A stretch of 64,000 nt of DNA from Saccharothrix sp. S26 (GCF_021390395.1 NZ_JAJUWT010000007.1:248001-312000); one strand, 5' to 3'. Positions 17,578 through 26,566 are shown, counted from the stretch's first letter. Numbers and translations: made by a program. Notes: generated by a model not told the origin, from the letters alone.

Positions 17578-17623
17578 GGCAGCAAGCTGCCAATCCCAGC
17601 GGGCCTGATCGCTGACGGCGATC
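17577..17623. promoter_or_regulatory. Two inverted repeats between the divergent regulator and reductase genes
   Basis: The 55-bp intergenic gap contains TGGCAGC-AA-GCTGCCA (17577-17592, perfect 7-2-7), overlapping the regulator start, and GATCGC-TGACG-GCGATC (17607-17623, perfect 6-5-6) ten bases before the reductase start. They are well placed as operators for both genes. Which one the regulator binds is unknown. Confidence 0.5.
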
Positions 17624-17632
17624 GTGGACACC

Positions 17633-18448
17633 ATGCTGAACCTCAACCGCGTCGGGTACGGCGCCATGCAGCTCGCGGGCAAGCACGTCTTCGGCCCGCC
17701 CGCCGACCCGGAGAACGCCAAGGCCGTCCTGCGCCGCGCCGTCGAGCTGGGCGTGGACCACATCGACACGAGCGACTTCTACGGCCCGCACGTGGTCAAC
17801 GAGCTGATCAAGGCCGCGCTCCACCCGTACCCGGAGCACCTGACCATCGTCACGAAGGTCGGCTACCGGCGCACCCCGGACGGTGACTGGGTGCCCGCGC
17901 GCGAGCCGCGTGAGCTGCGCGAGGCCGTGCACGACAACCTGCGCCGACTCGGCCTGGAGCGGCTCGACGTGGTGAACCTCCGCATCGGCGGCGAGCACGA
18001 CCCGGAGTCGGTCGAGGAGCCGTTCGCCGTGCTCGCCGAGCTGCGCGACCAGGGCCTGATCCGCGACCTCGGGCTGAGCAACGTCCACGAGCACCACCTG
18101 GACCAGGCCCTGGCGATCGCGCCCGTGGTGTGCGTGCAGAACCTCTACAACGTCGCCGCGCGCCAGGACGACAAGATGCTCGACCGCACCACCGCCGAGG
18201 GCATCGCCTACGTGCCGTTCTTCCCGCTCGGCGGCTTCACGCCGGTGCAGCACGAGACCCTGCGCGAGGTCGCGTCGAGGCACGGCGCGACCGAGCGCCA
18301 GGTCGCCCTGGCGTGGCTGCTGCACCGCGCGCCGAACGTGCTCCTCATCCCCGGCACGTCCTCCACGCGTCACCTGGAGGAGAACCTCGCGTCGGCCGAT
18401 CTGCACCTGTCCGAACACGACCTGACTCAATTGGACACGATTGGGTGA
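17633..18448 (+). CDS. Aldo/keto reductase
   Basis: 271 residues forming a complete (beta/alpha)8 aldo/keto reductase: N-terminal LNRVGYGAMQLAG, DHIDTSDFYGPHVVNE (Asp and catalytic Tyr), TIVTKVGYRR (Lys), GLSNVHEHHLDQAL and C-terminal LLIPGTSSTRHLEENL for NADPH binding. The position normally occupied by the catalytic His reads NLRIGGEHD, so proton relay may differ. ATG 17633 is chosen; GTG 17624 is an alternative. It is divergent from the LuxR-type regulator. The substrate is unknown. Confidence 0.9.
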   Translation: MLNLNRVGYGAMQLAGKHVFGPPADPENAKAVLRRAVELGVDHIDTSDFYGPHVVNELIKAALHPYPEHLTIVTKVGYRRTPDGDWVPAREPRELREAVHDNLRRLGLERLDVVNLRIGGEHDPESVEEPFAVLAELRDQGLIRDLGLSNVHEHHLDQALAIAPVVCVQNLYNVAARQDDKMLDRTTAEGIAYVPFFPLGGFTPVQHETLREVASRHGATERQVALAWLLHRAPNVLLIPGTSSTRHLEENLASADLHLSEHDLTQLDTIG

Positions 18449-18556
18449 ACACCGGTCGTCTGCCGGGAGAACTTAGGTGCCGGACGGTGTCGCAGGAGTC
18501 ACGAACCACGCCTGAGCACTAGGCCGCACCCCGGCTGAGCTGCTTACGATGCGCTC

Positions 18557-19756
18557 GTGACCGCAACGGGTTACCTCGTCCTGTCGATCGGCGCTCTGCT
18601 GATCGGCGGCACCGCGTTTCTCGCCGGGCGGGCCACCGCACGCACCCGCGAGGCGCGCCCCAAGGGCCTCACCGTCGCCGACCTGATGGCCATGGTCGTC
18701 CACTCCTCGCCCGACGGCATCGCCGTGCTCAACGGTTTCGGTGACGTCGTGCTGCACAACGCCCGCGCCGAGGAGCTCGGCGTGGTGCGCAACAACCGGG
18801 TGGACGACCGGGCCAGGCGCGCCGCCGAGATGGCCCGCCGCAACGGCGGGGTGATCGCGGTCGACCTGTCGTCGCTCGAGGTCATCAAGGGCCGCCAGCC
18901 GCAGGCCGTGCACGCCACGGTCAAGGTGCTGACCGAGGGCTTCGTCGTGGTCGACGCCACCGACGAGTCGGAGTCGGTGCGGCTGGAGGCCACCCGGCGC
19001 GACTTCGTGGCCAACGTCAGCCACGAGCTGAAGACCCCGGTCGGCGCGCTCGCGCTGCTGGCCGAGGCGGTGCTGGACGCCGCGGACGACCGGGAGGAGG
19101 TCCGCCGGTTCAGCGCCAAGATCATGCAGGAGGCCACCCGGCTGGGCACCCTGGTCACGGAGCTGATCGCGCTGTCGCGGTTGCAGGGCGCGGAGAAGCT
19201 GCCGGAGCTCAGCCGGGTCGAGGTCGACGTGGTCGTGGACGAGGCGCTGAGCCGCTCGAAGCTGTCCGCCGAGTCCGCCGACATCGAGATCACCACCGAC
19301 GAGCCGAGCGGCCTCGAGGTCGAGGGCGACCGGACGTTGCTGGTCACCGCGTTGAGCAACCTGCTGGAGAACGCGGTCGCGTACTCGCCGCCGGGCAGCC
19401 CCGTGTCGGTCAGCCGCAAGCTCGTGGACGGTTTCGTGGAGATCGCCGTCACCGACCGCGGCATCGGCATCGCCGAGGACCAGCAGACCCGCGTGTTCGA
19501 GCGGTTCTACCGGGTCGACAAGGCCCGCTCGCGCGCCACCGGCGGCACCGGGCTCGGCCTGGCCATCGTCAAGCACGTCGCCAACAACCACGGCGGCGAG
19601 GTGAAGCTGTGGAGCCTGCCGGGCACCGGCTCCACGTTCACGCTGCGCATCCCGGCTCATCCCGACCAGGACGAGCCCACCCAGGACCTGACCAAGCAGG
19701 AGCTGGCGAGCCCCGTGCCGAGCGGCGCGGGCGGCAACCACGGAGGAGAGCTGTGA
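18557..19756 (+). CDS. senX3: Sensor histidine kinase SenX3-like
   Basis: 399 residues. One clear N-terminal transmembrane helix (about 5-25), a PAS-like domain (about 45-140), then the dimerisation domain RRDFVANVSHELKTPVGALA with phospho-acceptor His156. The ATPase domain has LSNLLENAVAYSPPG (N box), VTDRGIGIAEDQQ and GGTGLGLAIVKHV. Its stop overlaps the GTG of regX3. In mycobacteria SenX3-RegX3 responds to phosphate limitation through the PstSCAB/PhoU system. A ppx gene immediately downstream supports the same role here. Confidence 0.95.
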   Translation: MTATGYLVLSIGALLIGGTAFLAGRATARTREARPKGLTVADLMAMVVHSSPDGIAVLNGFGDVVLHNARAEELGVVRNNRVDDRARRAAEMARRNGGVIAVDLSSLEVIKGRQPQAVHATVKVLTEGFVVVDATDESESVRLEATRRDFVANVSHELKTPVGALALLAEAVLDAADDREEVRRFSAKIMQEATRLGTLVTELIALSRLQGAEKLPELSRVEVDVVVDEALSRSKLSAESADIEITTDEPSGLEVEGDRTLLVTALSNLLENAVAYSPPGSPVSVSRKLVDGFVEIAVTDRGIGIAEDQQTRVFERFYRVDKARSRATGGTGLGLAIVKHVANNHGGEVKLWSLPGTGSTFTLRIPAHPDQDEPTQDLTKQELASPVPSGAGGNHGGEL

Positions 19757-20433
19757 CCAGGGTGCTCATCGTGGAGGACGAGGAGTCCTTCTCCGATCCG
19801 CTCGCCTTCCTGCTGCGCAAGGAGGGCTTCACCGCGGCGCTCGCGGCCAACGGCCAGGAGGCGCTGGAGGAGTTCGACCGCAACGGCGCCGACATCGTCC
19901 TGCTGGACCTCATGCTGCCCGGGATGAGCGGCACGGACGTCTGCAAGCAGCTGCGCGCGCGCTCGGCCGTGCCGGTGATCATGGTCACGGCGCGGGACAG
20001 CGAGATCGACAAGGTCGTGGGCCTCGAACTGGGCGCGGACGACTACGTCACCAAGCCGTACTCGGCGCGCGAGCTGATCGCCCGCATCCGCGCCGTGCTG
20101 CGCCGCGGCGGCGAGTCCGAGGAGCTGCTGCCGCAGGTCCTGGAGGCGGGCCCGGTGCGGATGGACGTCGAGCGGCACGTGGTGACCGTGGACGGCGCCG
20201 AGGTGAGCCTGCCGCTCAAGGAGTTCGACCTCCTGGAGTACCTGCTGCGCAACGTCGGCCGGGTGTTGACCCGCGGCCAACTGATCGACCGGGTGTGGGG
20301 CGCGGACTACGTCGGGGACACCAAGACCCTGGACGTGCACGTCAAGCGGCTGCGGTCCAAGATCGAGCCCGACCCGTCGGCCCCGCGCCACCTGGTCACC
20401 GTGCGCGGACTGGGATACAAGTTCGAATCCTGA
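19753..20433 (+). CDS. regX3: Response regulator RegX3-like
   Basis: 226 residues of the OmpR/PhoB class. The receiver domain carries VEDEES acidic residues, phospho-acceptor Asp52 (IVLLDLMLPG), VTARDSE and the Lys in YVTKPYSARELIAR. The C-terminal winged helix (about 130-225) has LPLKEFDLLEYLLRN and TLDVHVKRLRSKIE. It is expected to bind phosphate-starvation promoters. The GTG start overlaps the senX3 stop by four bases, giving translational coupling. Confidence 0.96.
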   Translation: MTRVLIVEDEESFSDPLAFLLRKEGFTAALAANGQEALEEFDRNGADIVLLDLMLPGMSGTDVCKQLRARSAVPVIMVTARDSEIDKVVGLELGADDYVTKPYSARELIARIRAVLRRGGESEELLPQVLEAGPVRMDVERHVVTVDGAEVSLPLKEFDLLEYLLRNVGRVLTRGQLIDRVWGADYVGDTKTLDVHVKRLRSKIEPDPSAPRHLVTVRGLGYKFES

Positions 20434-20460
20434 CCACCCCGACCAGGTACGGTGCACCGC

Positions 20461-21471
20461 GTGCGCCTCGGGGTGCTTGATGTCGGGTCCAACACCGTCC
20501 ACCTCTTGGTGGTGGACGCTCATCGGGGTGCCCACCCGACGCCGATGAGCTCGGAGAAGTCCGTGCTGCGCCTCGCGGAGCAGCTGGACGGCGCCGGGCT
20601 GCTCGGCCGCGAGGGCGCCGACCAGCTCGTGCGTGCCGTCGCCGCCGCCAAGGCGGCGGCGCAGCGGTTGGGCTGCGAGGACCTGATGGCGTTCGCCACG
20701 TCCGCGGTGCGCGAGGCGGGCAACTCCGCCGACGTGCTGGAGCGCGTGCGCGCCGAGACCGGCGTGGACCTGCGGGTGCTGTCGGGCGAGGACGAGGCGC
20801 GGTACACGTTCCTCGCCGTGCGCCGCTGGTACGGCTGGTCGGCGGGCAGGCTGCTGTGCCTGGACATCGGCGGCGGGTCGCTGGAGCTGGCGGTCGGCGT
20901 GGACGAGGAGCCGGAGGAGGCGTTCTCGGTGCCGTTGGGCGCGGGCAGGCTGACCCGGACCCGGTTCCGCCACGACCCGCCGACCCGGGCCGAGGTGCGC
21001 GAGACCACCGAGTGGCTGGCCGACCAGCTGGCGCCGGTGGCGAAGAAGATCCGTCGAGTGGGTACACCCGATCGAGTGGTCGCGACGTCGAAGACGTTCC
21101 GCACGCTGGCCAGGCTGACCGGCGCGGCGCCGTCGTCGGCCGGTCCGCGCGCGCGGCGCGTGCTCACCGACTCGGGGCTGCGGCAGCTCATCGCGTTCAT
21201 CTCCCGGATGTCCGCGGCCGACCTGGCCGAGCTCGAAGGGGTGAGCTCCAGCCGCGCTCACCAGCTGGTGGCGGGCGCTCTGGTGGCGGAGGCCACGATG
21301 CGAGCCCTGTCACTGGCCGAGCTGGAGATTTGCCCCTGGGCCCTGCGGGAAGGTGTCATCCTGCGTCGGCTGGACCACACTGACGGTTCGGACCTGGACA
21401 CCCCGCCGGACCACACCCGCCGGACGGGTGACACTGGACGGACTGGCCGCCACGGGGCACGGTGGAGTTGA
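20461..21471 (+). CDS. Exopolyphosphatase / GppA family protein
   Basis: 336 residues of the Ppx-GppA family, in the ASKHA fold: [16 protein letters not shown] (phosphate 1 motif), [13 protein letters not shown] and [15 protein letters not shown] (phosphate 2). It lacks the extra C-terminal domain of E. coli Ppx, like mycobacterial Ppx1. It hydrolyses polyphosphate or (p)ppGpp-type substrates. The GTG start is 28 bases after regX3, and the next gene begins in a TGATG overlap. This fits a phosphate-response operon. Confidence 0.9.
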   Translation: MRLGVLDVGSNTVHLLVVDAHRGAHPTPMSSEKSVLRLAEQLDGAGLLGREGADQLVRAVAAAKAAAQRLGCEDLMAFATSAVREAGNSADVLERVRAETGVDLRVLSGEDEARYTFLAVRRWYGWSAGRLLCLDIGGGSLELAVGVDEEPEEAFSVPLGAGRLTRTRFRHDPPTRAEVRETTEWLADQLAPVAKKIRRVGTPDRVVATSKTFRTLARLTGAAPSSAGPRARRVLTDSGLRQLIAFISRMSAADLAELEGVSSSRAHQLVAGALVAEATMRALSLAELEICPWALREGVILRRLDHTDGSDLDTPPDHTRRTGDTGRTGRHGARWS

Positions 21472-22691
21472 TGAGTCGAGAGAGCGAGTCGGAGCAGACC
21501 CAGCGCACCGTCGCGGAGTTGCTCGCCCAGTACGGCGGGGGCTCCGGCGAGGTGACGCCGCGTCGGCGACGGCGCCGGGCCGAAGAGACCTCGGACACCG
21601 CTCCGCAGGCGATCATCGACCGCGTCAACTCCGACAGCGGTCGGTTGCGCGCGATCCGGGACGAGCCCGAGCCGCCGCCCGCCGCGCCACCACCACCACC
21701 ACCGCCGTTGCCGCAGCGGCAGCGGTCGGTCGACGCCGAGCGCACCGCCTACCAGCCGCCACCGCCCCCGCTGTCGCGGCCGGAGCCGCCCGCCGCGCGC
21801 CCGGAACCGCCGGTGTCCCGGCTGGAGCCGCCCGCCGCCCGGCTGGAACCGCCGCCCGCGCGGCTGGAGCCGCCGCAGAAGGCCGAGACCGGGCGCAGAC
21901 GCGCGCCCGAGGTCGACCCCGCCGAGGAGACCCGGGTCGTGCCGCCGGTCGTGGCCGACTACCAGGGCGAACCGTCCCGGCCCAGCCTGCCCGCGCCGCC
22001 GGTCAAGCCCGAGCCGTCGCGCTCGAACCTCGTGCGGCCCGTGCCGCCCGGCGCGCCGCCCGCGGTGAAGCCGCCGGTGCGCGAGCCCGCCACCGAGGTG
22101 ATGCCGCGCATCACCGACAAGCTGACGCCGAACGTGCCGCTGGAGTCGTTGCCGACCGAGTCGGTGCTGATCGTGCCGCCCGCGCCGCCGCGGCTGCCCG
22201 ACCCGCTGCCCGACCAGACCGCCGAGGACTGGTTCGGCGACGACGAGCCCGAAGAGGTGGTGGAGCAGGAGAGCACGGCGTTCCACCCCTATGTCGACCT
22301 CGACGAAGAGGACGAGGACGACGACTACCCGAGCCGTGACTTCCAGCGCCGCGACCTCGACGACGACGAGCCGGCCGGGCTGGCCGACCTCGACGACGAC
22401 CTCGACGACGAACGGCCCGCCGACCGCTCCGCCGGCAAGGAGTGGCTGCTCATGATCGGCCAGCTCGCGGCGGGCGTGATCGGCGGCGCGGCGCTGTGGC
22501 TGGGCTTCAACTTCCTGTGGCGCACGGCCGCGCCCGCGGCGCTGGTCGTGGCGCTGGCGGTGACCGTCGGCCTGGTGATGATGGTCCGCAAGATCCGCCG
22601 CGCGGACGACCTCCAGACCACCGTCCTGGCCGTGCTGGTCGGGCTGATCGTGACGGTGTCGCCCGCGGCGATGCTGCTGGTGAACAGTTGA
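21471..22691 (+). CDS. Proline-rich membrane protein (Rv0497-like)
   Basis: 406 residues. A hydrophilic N-terminus (VAELLAQYGGGSGEVTPRRR) leads into a long Pro-rich, acidic, disordered region (about 60-320) with repeated RLEPPxAR motifs. The C-terminus holds three transmembrane helices (about 325-405: LLMIGQLAAGVIGGAALW, APAALVVALAVTVGLVMM, VLAVLVGLIVTVSPAAML). Mycobacteria have a similar Pro-rich, multi-helix protein downstream of ppx. The function is unknown; the disordered cytoplasmic part could bind partners or the wall machinery. Confidence 0.7.
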   Translation: MSRESESEQTQRTVAELLAQYGGGSGEVTPRRRRRRAEETSDTAPQAIIDRVNSDSGRLRAIRDEPEPPPAAPPPPPPPLPQRQRSVDAERTAYQPPPPPLSRPEPPAARPEPPVSRLEPPAARLEPPPARLEPPQKAETGRRRAPEVDPAEETRVVPPVVADYQGEPSRPSLPAPPVKPEPSRSNLVRPVPPGAPPAVKPPVREPATEVMPRITDKLTPNVPLESLPTESVLIVPPAPPRLPDPLPDQTAEDWFGDDEPEEVVEQESTAFHPYVDLDEEDEDDDYPSRDFQRRDLDDDEPAGLADLDDDLDDERPADRSAGKEWLLMIGQLAAGVIGGAALWLGFNFLWRTAAPAALVVALAVTVGLVMMVRKIRRADDLQTTVLAVLVGLIVTVSPAAMLLVNS

Positions 22692-23473
22692 TCCCGGTCG
22701 GCCTGTCCACCGCGGCCGTCTGGCCGCAGCCCGCGGGCGCCGCGTTCGAGGCGGCGGCGGAGCTGGGGTACGACGGGGTCGAGGTCATGGTGTGGGCCGA
22801 CCCGGTGAGCCAGGACGTGAAGGCGGTCGACCGGCTGTCCAAGCGCTACGGGGTGCCGGTGCTGGCCGTGCACGCGCCGTGCCTGCTGATCAGCCAGCGG
22901 GTGTGGTCGCCGGACCCGGCCGAGCGGCTGCGGCGCAGCGTCCAGGCGGCGTCCGACCTGGGTGCGCGCACGGTCGTGCTGCACCCGCCGTTCGTGTGGC
23001 AGCGGCGCTACGCCGAGGGGTTCGCCGAGCTGGTCTCGTCGTTGGAGGACGCCAGCGGCGTGGCGATCGCGGTGGAGAACATGTTCCCGGTGCGGCGACC
23101 GCTGGGCCGGGGGCGGTCGGTGCAGGTCACGGCGTTCCGCCCGTCGATCGACCCGACCGACGTCGGTCACCGCAACTACACGCTGGACCTGTCGCACGCG
23201 TCCGCCGCGCACGTGGACGCGATGGAGCTGGCCAAGCGCATGGGCGAAGGGCTGACCCACGTGCACCTGGCCGATGGCTCGGGCCTGCCCAAGGACGAGC
23301 ACCTGGTGCCCGGCCGGGGCACGCAGCCGTGCGCCGAGCTGCTGTCCCACCTGACCCGCACGGGCTTCACCGGCCAGGTCGTGCTGGAGGTCAACACCCG
23401 CCGCGCCCGCACCGCCGCCGAACGCGCCGAACTGCTCTCCGAATCGCTCCTCTTCGCCCGCCTCCACCTCTGA
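22688..23473 (+). CDS. Sugar phosphate isomerase/epimerase (TIM barrel, AP endonuclease 2-like)
   Basis: 261 residues of the xylose isomerase-like TIM-barrel superfamily. Metal-ligand candidates are the acids and His in LAVHAPCLL, TVVLHPPFVW, AIAVENMFPV, LDLSHASAAHVD, HVHLADGSG and VVLEVNTR. The TTG start overlaps the previous stop. It is conserved directly after the Pro-rich membrane protein (Rv0498 in M. tuberculosis). The actual sugar or lipid substrate is unknown. Confidence 0.82.
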   Translation: MIPVGLSTAAVWPQPAGAAFEAAAELGYDGVEVMVWADPVSQDVKAVDRLSKRYGVPVLAVHAPCLLISQRVWSPDPAERLRRSVQAASDLGARTVVLHPPFVWQRRYAEGFAELVSSLEDASGVAIAVENMFPVRRPLGRGRSVQVTAFRPSIDPTDVGHRNYTLDLSHASAAHVDAMELAKRMGEGLTHVHLADGSGLPKDEHLVPGRGTQPCAELLSHLTRTGFTGQVVLEVNTRRARTAAERAELLSESLLFARLHL

Positions 23474-23484
23474 CCCCCGCGCGA

Positions 23485-23566
23485 GTCCTACGTCCAGAAC
23501 GCGAGAGTCCTACGTTCGCGTCGCGCGTGTCCTACGTTCAGAACGCGTGTGTCCTACGTTCAGAAC
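23485..23566 (+). repeat. Four tandem copies of a 22-bp repeat
   Basis: The core GTCCTACGTTCAGAAC recurs at 23485, 23507, 23529 and 23551, an exact 22-bp period. The copies at 23529 and 23551 are identical in the core, the first has one change, and the second is interrupted after GTCCTACGTTC. The spacer is GCG(T/A)G(T/A). It fills most of the 171-bp gap between an isomerase-like gene and the proline dehydrogenase gene. Role unknown. Confidence 0.85.
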
Positions 23567-23644
23567 CCCTGAATTCAACGCTCGGGTCGACCGACGGCGA
23601 ACTCGCGGCCGCTCCCGCGCCGGTCAGCGGCTAGGGTCTTGATC

Positions 23645-24565
23645 GTGAACCCGTTGCGCACGTTGATCCTCGCCGCCGCGGGCAACGACGCGGTGCGCCG
23701 GGTCGTCGCGACCGCCCCGATCAGCCGGGACGTGGTGCGCCGGTTCGTCGCCGGGGAGACCACCGCCGACGCGATCGACGCGGCCGGCCGGCTGATCGGC
23801 AACGGCCTGCGCGTCACCCTCGACCGCCTCGGCGAGGACACCACCGACCGCGCCACCGCCGAACGCACCGTGCGCGCCTACCTGGAGCTGCTCGACCAGC
23901 TGCACGACGTCGGCCTCGCCGCGGACGCCGAGGTCAGCGTGAAGCTGTCCGCCGTCGGCCTCGGCCTGGGCGAGACGCTCGCCCTGGACAACGCCTCCCG
24001 CGTCTGCGCCGCCGCCGAGCAGGCGGGCACCACGGTCACCGTCGACATGGAGGACCACACCACCACCGACGCGACCCTGCGCGTGCTCGCCGAGCTGCGC
24101 CGCCACTGGCCGTCGGTCGGCGCGGTGCTCCAGGCGTACCTGCGCCGCACCCTGGACGACGTGCGCGAGCTCGCCGACACGCGGGTCCGGCTGTGCAAGG
24201 GCGCGTACGCCGAGCCGCCGTCGGTGGCCCACCTCGACCCGCACGAGGTCGACCTGAACTACGTGCGCTGCGCCAACGTCCTGCTGGCCGGCTCCGGCTA
24301 CCCGATGTTCGCCACCCACGACCCCCGCCTGATCGAGATCATCGGCGAGCGCGCCCGCTGGTACGGCAAGTCGGTCGACGACTTCGAGTTCCAGATGCTC
24401 TACGGCGTCCGGCCCGCCGAGCAGCGGCACCTGGCGGCGGAGGGGCACGTCGTGCGCGTCTACGTGCCGTACGGCGGGCAGTGGTACGGGTACCTGATGC
24501 GCCGGCTCGCCGAACGCCCGGCCAACGTCGCTTTCTTCCTGCGTTCGCTGGTCAGCCGCTCGTGA
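23645..24565 (+). CDS. Proline dehydrogenase
   Basis: 306 residues, the size of a monofunctional actinobacterial ProDH. The FAD-binding barrel shows VSVKLSAVGLGLGETLALD, TVTVDMEDHTTTDATL, GAVLQAYLRRT, VRLCKGAYAEPP and the C-terminal YLMRRLAERPANVAFFLRS signature. It oxidises proline to pyrroline-5-carboxylate. GTG 23645 is preferred over TTG 23639. proC, which runs the opposite direction of the pathway, lies two genes downstream, so the cluster concerns proline turnover. Confidence 0.93.
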   Translation: MNPLRTLILAAAGNDAVRRVVATAPISRDVVRRFVAGETTADAIDAAGRLIGNGLRVTLDRLGEDTTDRATAERTVRAYLELLDQLHDVGLAADAEVSVKLSAVGLGLGETLALDNASRVCAAAEQAGTTVTVDMEDHTTTDATLRVLAELRRHWPSVGAVLQAYLRRTLDDVRELADTRVRLCKGAYAEPPSVAHLDPHEVDLNYVRCANVLLAGSGYPMFATHDPRLIEIIGERARWYGKSVDDFEFQMLYGVRPAEQRHLAAEGHVVRVYVPYGGQWYGYLMRRLAERPANVAFFLRSLVSRS

Positions 24566-24573
24566 GGAGCCCC

Positions 24574-25380
24574 GTGTCCTTCTCGGTAGCCAGTGCGGTC
24601 CGCCCCCTCGGCGACGGCACGTACACCGCGTCCCTGCCCGCCGAGTGGACGGTCGGCCCCAAGCCGCACGGCGGCTTCCTGCTGGCCCTGGTGGCACGGG
24701 CGGCGGTGGACAGCGCCCGGGCGGCCGTGCCGGGGGCCGACGACCTCGCGCCGCTGGCGGTGAGCTCGCAGTTCCTGCGCGCGCCCGAGGTGGGGCCCGC
24801 GCTGGTGCGGACCCACGTGCGCAAGGCGGGGCGGACGGCGACCGTGGTGACGTCGACGCTGGAGCAGCGCGGGCGCAGCTGCGTGGAGGCGTCCGTGACG
24901 GTCGGCCGGCTGCCGACGGCCCCGCCGGACTACGCGGACCTGCCGGAGATGCCCGCCGCGCCGCCCGCGGACGCGATCGACCTGGCGTCCATGGGCGCCG
25001 GCGGCGTGTACAAGCTGGGCGCGGTGTGCGACGTGCGGCTGGACCAGAAGGGCGCGGGGTTCCTCAACGGGCGGGTGGGCGACCCGCTGGTGCTGCGGCT
25101 GTGGGCGCGTCCGCTGGGCGAGCGGCCCGACCCGTACTTCGCGCTGGTCGCCGGGGACATCACGATGCCGGTGACGTTCAACCTGGGCCGGTTCGGGTGG
25201 TCGCCGACCGTGCAGCTGACGGCGTTGCTGCGGGCCGACCCCGCGCCGGGGTGGCTGCGCGTGCGGGTGTCGTGCAGCGCGGTGCACGGGCAGTGGTTCG
25301 ACGAGGACGCCGTGGTGATCGACTCGACCGGGCGGCTGGTGTGCCAGGCGCGGCAGTTGGCGCTGACGCCCGCGACCTGA
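24574..25380 (+). CDS. Acyl-CoA thioesterase-like double hotdog protein
   Basis: 268 residues with two hotdog folds. The first has EWTVGPKPHGGFLLALVARA and AVSSQFLRAPEVGPALVRTH; the second has RLWARPLGERPDPYFALVAGD and VQLTALLRADPAPGWLRVRV. This is the TesB-like thioesterase superfamily of actinobacteria (Rv0499/Rv2475-like). GTG 24574 has an AGGA six bases upstream; GTG 24562, overlapping the previous stop, is possible. Its acyl-CoA substrate is unknown. Confidence 0.85.
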   Translation: MSFSVASAVRPLGDGTYTASLPAEWTVGPKPHGGFLLALVARAAVDSARAAVPGADDLAPLAVSSQFLRAPEVGPALVRTHVRKAGRTATVVTSTLEQRGRSCVEASVTVGRLPTAPPDYADLPEMPAAPPADAIDLASMGAGGVYKLGAVCDVRLDQKGAGFLNGRVGDPLVLRLWARPLGERPDPYFALVAGDITMPVTFNLGRFGWSPTVQLTALLRADPAPGWLRVRVSCSAVHGQWFDEDAVVIDSTGRLVCQARQLALTPAT

Positions 25381-25429
25381 CCCGGGTACCTGCGGTATCG
25401 GCGTTGCGCCACCGTGGCACGCTTGGCGC

Positions 25430-26242
25430 ATGACGACCATCGCCGTGTTGGGGGCAGGCAAGATCGGTGAAGCGCTGCTGTCGGGGCTGCTGCAAGGCGG
25501 GCGCAAGGCCGACGACCTGCTGTTCACCGAGAAGCACCCGGAACGGGCCGCCGCCCTCACCGAGCGGTACGGGGTGGAGGGCCTGGACGTGCCCGGCGCC
25601 GCCCAGCGCGCCGACGTCCTCGTGGTCGCGGTCAAGCCGCAGGACATCGAACCGCTGCTGGACGAGCTGGCACCCGTGCTCAAGCCCGGCACGCTCGTGG
25701 TGTCGCTGTGCGCGGGCCTGCCGACGGCGCTGTTCGAGCGCAGGCTGCCCGACCACACGCCGGTCGTCCGGGTCATGCCGAACACCCCGATGCTCGTCGG
25801 CGAGGCGATGAGCGCCATCTCGGCGGGCGAGTACGCCACCGACGAGCACCTGAACCTGGTCGAGGAGCTGCTGACCACGGTCGGCAAGGTCGCCCGCGTG
25901 CCGGAGAACCAGCAGGACGCCGTCACCGCGCTGTCCGGCTCCGGCCCCGCGTACTTCTTCTACCTGGTCGAGGCCATGATCGACGCGGGCATCCTGCTCG
26001 GCATCCCGCGCGACCTCGCCAGCAGCCTGATCATCCAGTCGGCGGTCGGCGCGGCCGCCATGCTCAACGAGGGCGGGCAGCACCCGACCATCCTGCGCGA
26101 GGCCGTCACGTCGCCCGCGGGCACCACGATCATGGCCATCCGGGAGCTGGAGCGGCACGGCGTGCGCGCGGCGATGCTCGCGGCGCTGGAGGCGGCACGC
26201 GACCGTTCGGTGGAACTGGGACGCGCCCACGAGGTGGACTGA
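25430..26242 (+). CDS. proC: Pyrroline-5-carboxylate reductase
   Basis: 270 residues of standard ProC. The N-terminal Rossmann motif is IAVLGAGKIGEALLSGLL, with VVAVKPQDIEPLL and RVMPNTPMLVGEAMSAI. The C-terminal dimer domain has the family signature GSGPAYFFYLVEAM and SPAGTTIMAIRELERHGVR. It reduces pyrroline-5-carboxylate to proline with NAD(P)H. The next two genes are the small HTH gene and bS22, as in mycobacteria. Confidence 0.97.
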   Translation: MTTIAVLGAGKIGEALLSGLLQGGRKADDLLFTEKHPERAAALTERYGVEGLDVPGAAQRADVLVVAVKPQDIEPLLDELAPVLKPGTLVVSLCAGLPTALFERRLPDHTPVVRVMPNTPMLVGEAMSAISAGEYATDEHLNLVEELLTTVGKVARVPENQQDAVTALSGSGPAYFFYLVEAMIDAGILLGIPRDLASSLIIQSAVGAAAMLNEGGQHPTILREAVTSPAGTTIMAIRELERHGVRAAMLAALEAARDRSVELGRAHEVD

Positions 26243-26310
26243 TACCGCCATTGGCCGTCGCACCAGTCCCACCCGTCCCGTTACCCTCAAGGGAGCACGT
26301 GCGTGTCGAA

Positions 26311-26332
26311 CCGTCGGTGGGGAAGCCGACGG
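26311..26332 (+). promoter_or_regulatory. Leader hairpin flanked by a direct repeat, upstream of the small HTH gene
   Basis: A perfect 7-bp inverted repeat CCGTCGG-N8-CCGACGG is flanked by the direct repeat CGTGTCGAA at 26302-26310 and 26340-26348. All lie within 65 bases of the HTH gene start. It could be a transcript hairpin or operator. Confidence 0.4.
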
Positions 26333-26362
26333 CACGACGCGTGTCGAAGGACGCGGTGATCC

Positions 26363-26566
26363 ATGCCTGCGGAGGAGAAGTCACTCGGTCAAGTCAGATT
26401 CATGACGGTCGCCGAGGTCGCGCTGATGATGCGCGTGTCGAAGATGACGGTGTACCGCCTGGTCCACTCCGGTGAGCTGACGGCGGTGCGCGTGGGCAAG
26501 TCGTTCAGAGTGCCGGAGAAGGCGGTCCACGAGTACCTGCGCAACGCCTACTTCGACGCCGGGTGA
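26363..26566 (+). CDS. Small BldC-like helix-turn-helix protein (excisionase family)
   Basis: 67 residues, almost all of it a MerR/excisionase-type [39 protein letters not shown] then [16 protein letters not shown]. This matches the conserved actinobacterial protein located between proC and the bS22 gene (Rv0500A). Such tiny proteins bind DNA cooperatively; BldC is the best studied relative, and a true BldC is encoded at 54745-55002. The target is unknown. Confidence 0.88.
   Translation: MPAEEKSLGQVRFMTVAEVALMMRVSKMTVYRLVHSGELTAVRVGKSFRVPEKAVHEYLRNAYFDAG

Noticed and set aside
23485-23566. CRISPR array at the 22-bp repeats
   Set aside because: The spacer is about 6 bp, far too short, and is itself repetitive.
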